Notes under the pieces: model-generated | What the model was told of the DNA's origin: nothing | Databases searched by the model: none | Seen by the model: the letters and a program-made list of their open reading frames with translations, nothing else | Source of the DNA: Haliclystus octoradiatus | Taxonomy: Eukaryota; Cnidaria; Staurozoa; Stauromedusae; Haliclystidae | Length of the DNA: 64,000 nucleotides | Assembly: GCA_916610825.1 (NCBI GenBank) | Contig: OU744451.1 | Location: 18,499,307-18,563,306 of the forward strand | Direction of reading: 5' to 3' | Shown: positions 1-14,800 of the stretch, piece after piece | Layout of the letters: each line of letters begins with the position of its first letter | Numbering within the stretch: the first letter of the stretch is position 1 | Program-made: the position numbers and the translations under genes

Positions 1-284
1 ATCTTTGATATCTAGATCATTTGTAATGGATTTCAATGGCCCTAAAAAGATAGTAGTCTGAAATCTGTTAAAAATCGGAAATTTCTCACGTCTGAAAATT
101 GCAACACTATGCAGATTTCTAAAAATGCAAGCCGTTGAGTGCTGACGTTTAGCTCCTCTTTTTTATATACAGTACCGTATTTTGAAAATTAGATCTGAAA
201 ATTGTCGATTGGATTTTTGAGACATTAAAAATGCATTAAAAGATAAATTATTTAAGATTGCCTCTTTTACCACTTTGTAGCTTA

Positions 285-2638
<2,354 letters not shown>

Positions 2639-2793
2639 CTATAATAAAAATAATGCTTCAAATCAGAAATTGTGGCCACATACAAAATTAAGATAGGAAG
2701 TTATAAGTACAGTATAACTAGTAAATATATAGAAGAAGAAAAAACATGCTATTAATTGATTAAATGATTATGAAAAATTTGTAAATCATCACT

Positions 2794-3293
2794 NNNNNNN
2801 NNNNNNNNNNNNNNNNNNNNNNNNNNNNNNNNNNNNNNNNNNNNNNNNNNNNNNNNNNNNNNNNNNNNNNNNNNNNNNNNNNNNNNNNNNNNNNNNNNNN
2901 NNNNNNNNNNNNNNNNNNNNNNNNNNNNNNNNNNNNNNNNNNNNNNNNNNNNNNNNNNNNNNNNNNNNNNNNNNNNNNNNNNNNNNNNNNNNNNNNNNNN
3001 NNNNNNNNNNNNNNNNNNNNNNNNNNNNNNNNNNNNNNNNNNNNNNNNNNNNNNNNNNNNNNNNNNNNNNNNNNNNNNNNNNNNNNNNNNNNNNNNNNNN
3101 NNNNNNNNNNNNNNNNNNNNNNNNNNNNNNNNNNNNNNNNNNNNNNNNNNNNNNNNNNNNNNNNNNNNNNNNNNNNNNNNNNNNNNNNNNNNNNNNNNNN
3201 NNNNNNNNNNNNNNNNNNNNNNNNNNNNNNNNNNNNNNNNNNNNNNNNNNNNNNNNNNNNNNNNNNNNNNNNNNNNNNNNNNNNNNNNNNNNN
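2794..3293. other. Assembly gap, exactly 500 N
   Basis: A run of 500 N between ACT at 2793 and GATGATC at 3294. A round length is usual for gaps of unknown size placed by scaffolding software. The 5' exons of both flanking genes should lie at or beyond this gap, so the distance and even the adjacency of its two sides should not be trusted. Confidence 0.99.
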
Positions 3294-3430
3294 GATGATC
3301 GCAGTAGCGTGAAACTTGGAGTTACAGTAAAGAATGTGTTTTCTTTGATCTGTCACCATTATTATTATTTACCGCTCTGCCAAATGTTGACATTGAGCAC
3401 TATTTTGTCTGCTATTAGATAAACCTATAC

Positions 3431-3865
<435 letters not shown>

Positions 3866-4002
3866 CACTACATTGCCAGCATTCAAAATTCAGCGTTTGA
3901 TGTTCCAATCAAGGAATAGAACAGAATTCCTGAAAATCAAATTCAGATTTGTTAAAAAACACACACTATATTGTAGGCAGCATTTATTATTGTTGCTTTC
4001 AG

Positions 4003-7000
4003 AACCAATAAAGCTTGCATTAATCGTGGAAGCAGATAGCTGGAAAATGCAATTGGGTAGAAGTCTTCATTCATTATACCGGGAAAAGCTAGAAAGCACA
4101 TTCCAGTTTGTATCAGATTACTCACGTCGCTTAGCTCATCCAATTAAAGATCTAGATGATGTCCGATTTGCTATGGCAGCACTAAATGATATTCGACATA
4201 ATGAGATCAATGTTGATCGGGGTCTAAGCCCAATTGAGGTTTGTATTAAGACACATTATTCCAAGCTAGCTTTTAATTTGTAAATAAAATATTTTTAACA
4301 TAGTATAATATATCTGTCCATTAACTTCAAAATTCATTATTTAAAATGCCTTTTAACCTTATAATTTAACATGGATTATAATGTAAAGTACCTTTAAGAT
4401 TAATAATTAAATTACTTTTTAAATTTTAAATACAATAATTCAATTAATATTATTGGTGATAACTGATAACTTTTCCCACTCCTTGACAGTGTTAAGTCTT
4501 TTGAATACATTCTATATAATGAAGGACTTAAAGCATGACTTGATATTATTATCATTATAATTATCTAGTTATGAACAAGCACTGATCAATTAACATCATG
4601 ATAAAACACTAACGATCAAAAGATCCCATTCATGTTTATAATTAAGCCAAACTATCACAAAAGTAATTCCTAAACCTACGCTGCCAAAGTGAGACCTGTG
4701 TGTAAAGGTCACCCTATAGAGAAGCCAGCTGTCTATAATGGTCACTTTAAAATGCTACAAATGTTGATTTCTATTGAATCTTAAACCTCTATAGAAAGGT
4801 CACCTCCCTCTAGTAGTGGGCAATATTATCTTATCTCATAACTAGGCGCAATACACATGCTTCACTGTATAGCTATGCAAAGTTTGCTTCTGCAAATCCA
4901 TGTTTGAAAGTTCATGTGGAATTCAAGAATGGGGATTTTAGCTTTCATGATATTCACAAACTTGTCTTGAAGAAAATATTATACTATTAAACTCATCCGA
5001 TGATGAGCTCTGGGTTAGGTGCTTGGTTGGTGGGATATCTATTTACATGCTTCTATTTAGATATTTATATGCACAACTAATAAGCTTCAATAACATCTAT
5101 ATGCTTGATGTTCAATGCTTTATGCTTATGCGTTTAACTTCTACATGCTTGTTGTATGCTGCTCTTGCTATGGCGAACCTGTCACTCTCCGACTAATGCG
5201 TGGATCCCGAACCAACCAAGCACCCGTCACACTGATAATCAGTGGAAATTACACATAATGAATACATAATGAATACAAACCTGACCTCACTTACCAACTT
5301 GAGAAACCTAAATTAGCCTAAATGAAAAAGCACAATTATGGGATGGGCGGGAGGGAATCAATTAAAGACAATAACAACCAATAAACTTATAAAATTATAA
5401 TAAAAATACTTTTCACGATATCACTCAAAGCATTGAAGCATTGAAACATAAGCATGTGCGTATCATAAAGCGAGAGATTTTACCTTTCATGATATTCACA
5501 AACTTGTCTCGAAGAAAATATTATACTATAAATAGCATGTTAGATAATTGTATTGATGCATTTTTGATAGGAAGCATATGGTTTACTCAATACGTTTGGT
5601 GTGTCATACACAAAAGAAGAATCAGATAAAGTGGACACAATGAGATATTCTGTTGAGAAACTCTTCAAGCAATCTGTAAGTTATAGTTAAATTTGTTTTA
5701 GCGGCAATATTCAATTCAATCAATCCTGCAGATATTTTCTTCCTGTCATCGATGGTCACTTTCTTTAGGTCTTTTCATTGTTGATAACAAGATAAATGTC
5801 ACAGTGTTTATTAGATAATTAATTTAACTTTTTTTGTTATAACAGAGTTCAGTACAGAGTGAACTTGTCACAATACAACCTCAATTCAAAGAAGATTTAT
5901 TGGAATGTGTGCAAGTCTTCAAACATGATTCTACTAATTTTACCTCAGATTATGAAGAAGTAAGTTGATAAAAAGCATACCTAGCAATAAGATAACCTTA
6001 ACATGACATAAACAACCCCTGCAAAAAAATCAGTCGAGTTCATGATCTGTTCATGAACTTTACAAACTTTCATGAACTGTTCATGAACTCTTTAACAACA
6101 GTTCATGAATACCTTATAAAAAGTTCATGAACAGTCCATGAACGGTTCATGAAAGGTAAATGGCCCAATGTCCATTAACTTTTTTCATGAACTGTTCAAA
6201 AAAATTAAGCCATTTGAGGTTCATTAACTGTTTTAACATGAAACTAGATATTAAAGATAGTTGTGCTAGAATATAAAAACATCATTTCTGTAATTCAGCT
6301 AATGACAGTCTCTGGAATGATATGATTTTGCTACTGAAAATACATTTTTCATCCAACTAATATTTTCAAGTATATGTTCTATTGCAATTGCGACTATTTT
6401 GTAATTGGCAAAATTGACTTTATTGTATCTATTTTAGAATGGACCAATGGTGAGTGGTATTGCACCCTCTGAGGCTAGTGAAAGATTAGCTGCATCACAG
6501 GTAAGCTAGCACCATTGAAATATCCCTGGTATCTTGTGTCATTTATTACATGCATGCCAAATAGCAATATGGCACTTTCATTAATTTACATATATTATTA
6601 ATACATTGGAATGTATTCCACAAGCAGCGTTTTCTATCTACAAATGATTTGCAATGATTTGTTTCACAGACTCGATTTGACGACCTTTGGCGTCGCTATC
6701 AGACATATTCCGGAGGAGAGGAATTGTTTGGTCTATCGGTAACTGATTATCCTGATATTGTGAGAATAAAGAAAGAACTTGGGTTACTACAGAAGCTCTA
6801 TGGTCTTTATAATGCAGTCATTGAAGGTGTCAATTCATACTATGATGTCCTATGGCATGAAGTTGATATCGAAAAAATTAATCAAGAAATTATTGACTTC
6901 CAAACAAGGTAAATGCCTGGGAGTATTCATCATATTGACAATATTTTATCCTTTGTTGTGTTTGAAGTGGGTTTTGTTTTCTGAATTCTTAACATATAAC

Positions 7001-8858
7001 ATATGTTTTAATAAAAGTGAGTCACTACAGATTCATAACTGTTACTAATAGTTTCATCCTTACACAATCTTCAGACAAATAAACTAAAATCAATTAAACT
7101 TAAAAACTGAAACTAAGATAAAATAATATAACATATGTTAGCCTTACACCCTTGGGAACTGTGCCTCTAAAAACATTCATCAATAATATGGTCTGCAGCT
7201 CATATAAAATTCCTATCACGACAATTGGATTTTTTTTTTTTGGTTTTATCATTTTTCCACAAACCGGGTAAGCTTGCAGCTTTTTTTCACCGGGGTGGTT
7301 GGTTAAATTGGTTAGTATTTTGAAGCTTGTGTAAGTTCAATAGTCGGATGCCCTTCGGGCCGTGGTCCAACGCCCTAGCCACTACACCAAGGGGGCACAA
7401 TTGAGCGTGATGATATCATCACACCTATCGAGCATTTGTTCATAAGAGCGAAATATTCAAAAATTGTGTTGTTTTTATGGACAAATGCTCGATAGGTGTT
7501 GTGATCTTACGAGCTCACTTGTCGTGATAGGAATTTTTACAGAGTGACGTCACTTAACTTTCATTCACCATTTTTCAAGATTTGGAATACCATCACTTTT
7601 CAAATGCTTATTTCTCAAACAATACTTATCCGTATATTGAAAAAACTTGGCAAAGTAATCAAGGCACTAATAGTACAACAATTTTATGCAAAAGTGTTGG
7701 GTTATAATTTTTAATGAATCGAACCTATTCATATACTTTTTAAACAGTCCTGAACTGCATGAAACGTTCATGAAATTTTTACAGGGTTAATGCTCTTAAA
7801 ATGTAGTTCTCAAGTAAAACTGCTGCTTGTCTTGTATGTCTGCTTCCTTTTCTTTAATATTACTATGATGGTTAGAGTTTTATATTGAAGTTTAAATTCA
7901 AAAAATTAAATGGCCTAATGTTAGTGGACAAATACTGTAGGTAACTTGAAATTGTAATGCATGTCATGTGGCATGCATATAACTTGCAAATTATTAAGGT
8001 CTACAACTAGCAAATTATGGATGCACTGCGGTATCATTTATCAATATTCATTTCTCTAACTCAGGTGTCGTAAGCTACCAAAGGCATTAAAAGAGTGGGA
8101 TGCCTTTAATGAATTAAAAACAAAAATTGATGATTTCAATGAATCTTGTCCGCTACTGGAATTGATGGCTAACAAAGCAATGAAACAGCGCCATTGGGAT
8201 CGCTTAGCTAATTTAACGGGCCATACATTCGATGTTGAGAATGAGAATTTCCAATTGAGAAATATTATGGAAGCACCAATATTGGAAAACAAAGAAGACA
8301 TAGAGGTATATATCTCATGTGAAAAACAGTCCATGAAATATTCATGAACGTTGACAAGGCCTGATTTTCATAAGTTTTTCATGCTTATAATTCATAAATT
8401 TCTTATAATGGACAGTTCATGAATTGCCATGAAAATTTCATGGACATTAGGCCATTTAACGCTCATGAACGGTTAAAATGCACAAAAAATGCTATTAAAC
8501 TGTTCGTGAAATTCATGAATTTTTCATGAACTGTGCATGAACTGATCATGAAGTTCATGAAATGTTAACAAACTCATGGATTTTGTCACAGAGGTTGTGC
8601 AAATAAGAATGACTTTACCTGTGAGACGAATATTGCTAATTAAACATATTATTTGTAGGATATTTGCATTTCTGCTGTTAAAGAAAAAGATATTGAAGCC
8701 AAGTTAAGTCAAGTTATATCAGAATGGAAAGGACAGATGTTTAGCTTTGCACAATTTAAAACAAGAGGAGAATTACTCCTGAAGGGTGCTGAAACATTAG
8801 AGATTGTTGCACTTCTTGAAGACAGTTTAATGATACTTGGATCATTAATGAGTAACAG
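4003..8858 (+). CDS. DNAH5/8: Dynein heavy chain exons 1-7: distal tail and N-terminal linker
   Basis: Exons 4003-4238, 5571-5675, 5846-5959, 6438-6500, 6670-6908, 8065-8305 and 8659-8858. The first begins in the last two bases of a codon, so an earlier exon exists. Recognisable stretches are [77 protein letters not shown] and [17 protein letters not shown] (across the exon 6/7 junction). This is the DHC_N2/linker region whose swing is the power stroke. The second exon ([20 protein letters not shown]) is weak alone but fits phase and family alignment on both sides. Intron 6 (6909-8064) holds a SINE inside a hairpin element and a family-3 remnant near 7740-7790. Confidence 0.92.
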
Positions 8859-11800
8859 GTAAGAAATGGTTTATTTTTGCAAGTCTTTCATTTAAAGCTT
8901 TGTAAAACCCTTTTTAAAATAAGAAAGCAAATCACTGTTGTGAATAGTTCAAGAACAAACAGTTTCTAAAAGGTTCATAAAAGCAAAATGACCTGTTAAT
9001 TTAAATCTTGAACTGAGCAGTAAATAAAAATAAACTAGTAAAGGTAGTTGTATCAGCTAGAAGTCCTGGAAGGATCCCTCTCAAAGTCTAGTATTCGACC
9101 GAATATTGGGCCAATTTTTGAGCCATTTCTTGAACTGTTTTGGTCATTTAAGATTGATTTTTTTGGCTTATTATGCATGCTGGAAATATCAGAATATTTT
9201 CTGCAAGTTAAATGTGCTTTTCTTCACACAGATAATATTGTATTTTTGCCTGATTTCAAGTTTTGAAAATGTTTACATAAGCGCAATCTTCTATCTGTTG
9301 CTCATCACAGCACGATTTTCCTTTGAAATGAAGAACAAAACATTTTGAACAATAGGGAGAATGTTATTTGTGTAAGAAGTTATAATAATATCAAGAAATA
9401 GAAAACGAATAATGTTGGTATATACTTCAACTTTAATAATTGATAAAATAACACAATATAGTAAAACGTGTATAATTGACTTTAATAATAAAATTGTATT
9501 AATCTTGATATATATGTATAATTACTGCTTATTAAATGTGCAGATAATATCAAATATAATATACAAATTATTTAGTTCATAAAATGTCCACGTATATAAA
9601 ATGACGTCTAGATCAGAAGACGATTGAAATTGAAAAGCGATATATAGTTCATCTAACCACTCCTTAATTTGAAATATCTAAAATGAGGCTATGAAAAGGA
9701 GGCTAATAATTTATTGGCTTCAATATAAAAATCCGTACTGAATATATTACGGATACATTAAAATACTTAATAATAATTAAACTACATCCCACCCAGATCT
9801 CAAGATCTACAAGTGTTAAAAAAAAAACTTTGAAAGTAGGACAAAAAGTTTGTATATAATAAATGTTAAATTACAAATATAAAATGTTAAGTTCTTTCAT
9901 AATCTTGCAACCATTGCGGTGGTCGTCGCTGTCGAATAGGACGGTCAATAATATTTCGGACAACATCATTTTCATTTTGGTCATCAGATAAATTAATTTC
10001 ATCATCATTGACATTGTTATCGTCATCAGCATCAGATGAAGCTTCAGATAAATGATCTGTAATAACATGAGTATCATCAATACAAGAATCAGTAACTGCG
10101 CCAGATTGGCGATGGCGCAAATGCGCTACATGTCTGTAGGAAGAGGTACCATTAATATTAACGTCAATCTTTTGTGCAGATACCTGCTTAATAACTATTC
10201 CAGACAACCAATTTTCAAAACATCTTGTATTATCTGATGGTTTTACCCATACTAAATCACCTTCATTAAACATAATTGTAAATTCGTTTACATTTCTCTC
10301 AGGAACTATAAACTTTAATCTAGGTTGATATAAAAATAATTGCCAAGCAGGCGGAATTGGTAAACGATCTGATGGTGTATTATTATACCAATACAACGCA
10401 TTAATAATTGAACATCGTGATCTAGCTGCAAAACATTTTATAGTACGATGATGACGCTCAATAATACCGTTTTCCTGATGTCTATAAACAGCACGTGGGC
10501 TTAACAATACACTCCATTCTGCACAAAATGTAACAACTTTATGTGATTTAAATGTAGAATAATTATCCCATACAATTTCATTAGGTGGTCCACGTTCAGT
10601 AAAAATATTTAATAGATTACGCAATAACTCGTCTTCTCCTTCGTTTGAAATTTGGCGCCATATGGCATAACGAGAGGGTCCACAATCAATAATAGTTAAA
10701 TACTTTTTTCCTCTATATTTGGACACATCAATAGCCAAACGTAACCAATTAGTTGCAACAGATAAATCACCATGCTCCCATCTAATTGGTGAAGGATCGA
10801 TAGATTGACAAACATCACAAGTAGCAATAATATTCTTAACTTCAGTATCATTAATTGATTCAATACCTGCTTTTTCAGCTAACCATTTTGTGCGATAAAA
10901 TCCACCATGAATCAAATTATGAGCTTGTGATAAATTATTAACATTAATATTTGATTCATTGTTCGTAACTGCTGAAGTAATATTTAAAGTATCATCTTTG
11001 TTCTTTAAACAATCATTTCTATTATTTAACCACGATACTGGCACACGAGTTAAACAATCAGCAAGATTATCAGCCGACCAAATCAATTTAACATTAATAA
11101 TTAGATTATATTCATTAACAATGGAACAAATCAAATCAAGACGGCGTCTTATTAACAACTCACTTGCGCCTTTGTTGAAAAACGTTTTTTACCACATAAT
11201 GAATCAGATACCCAACGATATACAGATGCAGAATCAGTCATAACATCAAATTTATCTAATTGCCATGCTACTGCTAAATTAATACCACGAACAACAGCAT
11301 CAAGTTCAGCTATGTTAATATGAGCCTCATCTTTTCGCAGCCACGACGCATCCTCTACTATTTCACCGTCAACTTGCAAAGCGACACCCATACCAATAGA
11401 ACTGGCGTCACACCATACTTGACAATCTTGAATAACGGGAATATTCCAGCGTCCACAGGCAGGATCATCTTTTAAAACCTTATCTAATATTTCTCTAACT
11501 TTCTTTGTAATAATTATTGGTAAAACAACATCCCATGAGTGACCAGTTGATAAACGTTTTAAATAACTGCAATAAATACGTAACCAATTACAAACAGGAT
11601 GGATTCCGATTAATCGGCCACTCAATGAATATAATTCCCTCTTTGTTAAAGTCGAAATATCAATATCACATAAATTTAAAGAATTAGCTCTTTTCCATAG
11701 CAAATTATCACCAGCTCGATTTATATTGAGACCCAATACTCTTGTCGGTTCGGCTACAGAAAATCGTTCCACTGGTTTGGCTAACAACCCAAAACGTAAT

Positions 11801-14800
11801 AAATGTTCTCTAACATAGTCAGCGTCAACAATGCTTTCGTCTACATAAATATCATCAATATATGCATCGCATGTGTTATGATTTTGTTAGTTTCTTGCCC
11901 ATTCTCCCTGTAAAACCATGTGCTCCCGGCCTATCCATAATGGCAGCACATTTTGTAGACATAGCGAGAGTATAGAAGGTTTGTTTCTGTTTTCAAATAA
12001 AGTTCTTATACGTTCAACCCCGAGTCTTGTTTTGACTTATTATTACATGGTGTCAGATGTGGGATAGCATCAATTATTATATATTAATAAGTCAACATGG
12101 AGAATGAAAGTTTTACAAAGCCTGGACGTTTGGTATTTGATAGTAATGCAGCGGAGAACTGGCGAAGATTTTTTATGCAGTTCAATGTTTATTTAGTTGC
12201 CAAAGAGAAAGACAACAAGCCTGATAAATTGAAGATCAATTTACTTCTTAACTGTGCAGGACCTGAGGCAATAGAAGAGTTCAGTCATTTTGTTTACAAT
12301 GTCAATGAAAGTGCTGATAGTTACCAAGATGTATGTAATAAATTCCAGTCACATTGTCAAGGAGGAAAAAATGTCATCTATGAACGTTTTGCATTTAACC
12401 AACGTGCACAACAAGAAGGGGAGCGGATTGACCATTTTGTTAGTGATTTAAAAAGATTATCGTTAACATGTGAATTTGGTGAACTGAAGGATTCCTTAAT
12501 CAGGGATCGCATAGTGGGTGGCGTGAGGTCAATAGATCTTCGAGGAGAGCTTTTAAAGAAAGCAGAGTTAAACCTTATTCAAGCACACAATTACTGCAGA
12601 ACGTTTGAGGCAGCTGAGCTGCAGAAGACAAAATTTTCAAGCAAGCAAAGTTCAGTAATATCCAATCAAACCTCTGAAATCAACAGTTTACAATCTTCAG
12701 GTCGAGCCAGCACAACAACAACAACACAACAAAAATGCAAATTCTGTGGTTATAGTCACCAATTTACACATCCTTCAAAATGTCCTGCATATGGAAAGAA
12801 GTGCCATATTTGTAAAGGAGACAATCATTTTTCTAGAGTATGTAAAAAGAAGAAAAAGACTACTAACGTCAATGCTGTTTCTAACACCAGTGTAGAGAGT
12901 AGTGACGACGAAGAAGTTCATGTATATTTTTCCTCAGTGGAAATTTCTGCTATACATAAAAGTGTGAAAGGAAAGAAAAATCTGGTAAGCCTAGAAATAG
13001 CTGGTATCAGTGTGAACATGAAGGCCGATACTGGAGCAGATTGTACAGTCATTCCATTCTCTGTCTACAAAATGTTGAAAGCAAAACCTTTAAAGAAAGT
13101 GAAATCAAGCCTAAAATTAAAAGGGTGGATGTCTGGAAAGGCTATCTTACCTATGGGAACAATTACATTGCCTATTACATACAAAGAACGAACAGTTCCA
13201 TTAGAGATACTGGTTGTGGATGGAGAATTCACTCCTTTGCTAGGCTGTGAGGCTTGCATTGATTTAGAGATTGTTCGTTTTATGAATTTAAATTTAATTG
13301 ACAATTTGGTAGAAGCTACTGGTGCAAAACAACGTAATGAAATTACTGCAGATATTGAAAATGATCCTATTTTGTGTGAGTATCTTGATTGTTTTAGTAG
13401 TAAACCTGGAAAACTGCCGAATGCAGTTCATTTGGAAATTGATGAATCAGTGACACCAGTTATACACTCTCCAAGGAAAATACCAATCGCTCTACAACAT
13501 GGTGTGAAGGAAAAATTGGCCGAGATGACTGAGGATGGCATCATTGTTAAAGAACTTGGACATGTCCCATGGGTCTCATCAATGTTGGTGGTGGACAAGC
13601 GGCGAGCCAAAGGTACATCAAACAATGGTCCACCTACCAAGGATGACATACGTTTGTGCATCGATCCTAGAGACTTAAATCGAGCTCTAAAGCGTCAACC
13701 ACATCCACTTACCACAGTTGAAGAAGTTGCTCAAAAACTAAATGGGGCAAAAATCTTCACGTCGTTGGATGCCAGTAGTGGTTTTTGGCAATTGCCTGTC
13801 GATCAAAAGAGTTCAAAGCTACTCACATTCAACACACCGTGGGGTCCATATAGGTTCACAAGGCTGCCATTTGGTATATCACCTGCACCGGAACTTTACA
13901 CCAGAGAAATGATGCGTCTATTTGATGGTCTTCCAGTCGAAATCGTTGTAGACGACTTTCTAATATTTGGGAAAGATGAAGAGGAATTGAATGAGAAAAT
14001 GAAAGCCGTAATGCAGCGAAGTAGAGAGATTGGGCTGAAATTCAATCCAAAGAAAACCAAATTACGTGTCTCCGAAGTTAAATATGTTGGGCACACAATT
14101 AGTGCCAATGGGCTGAAACCAGATCCAGCAAAGGTGGCTGCAATTTTGAAAATGCCTCCTCCAGAGGATAAAGCTGGTGTTCTGAGATTGTTAGGTACAA
14201 TCAACTATTTGGACAAGTTTGTTGAGAATAAAGCCTCTATTCAAGGTCCCATTGCAAGCCTCACACAGAAAGATATTGCGTTTGTCTGGGGAAAACCACA
14301 GGAACAAGCTTTCTCCGAATTGAAGAAGATCATAACTTCTGCACCAGTACTTTCATATTTTGACAATGAAGCAGAGACTATCTTAAACGTGGACGCAAGT
14401 GGTCAGGGTCTTGGCGCGGTATTGCTCCAAAAAGGTAATCCAATCGCCTATGCATCGCGAGCTCTAACCGAGACTGAGAAGAGGTATGCAAATATCGAGA
14501 GAGAAATGTTGGCTATAGATTGGGGTGTGAGAAAGTTTCACTCTTATCTATATGGAAGAAAGACCATAGTTGAGACCGACCACAAGCCGTTAGAGGTAAT
14601 ATTCAAGAAATCTCTGTCTGAAGCTCCTCCTCGACTCCAACGAATGCTTTTAAGACTGACATGCTATGATTTGCATGTAAAATATATTCCTGGAAAGCTC
14701 CAAGTGATGTCCGATTGCCTTAGCCGTGCAGCAATAGATAATGTCATAGATGCAGAAGAAGAGGATGTCATTGGTATCAATTTAATCCAGAATGTCAACA

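Noticed and set aside
2760-3359. Long open frame on the minus strand
   Set aside because: It is made of the N gap; no real sequence supports it.
4975-5040. Possible hammerhead ribozyme (GATGATGAGCTC near 4999)
   Set aside because: The core CTGATGA is not matched and there is no GAAA box in the right place.
9048-9348. Two overlapping 70-80 codon frames before element A
   Set aside because: AT-rich intron; no recognisable protein and no acceptor/donor arrangement that fits the dynein phase (exon 7 joins exon 8 perfectly).
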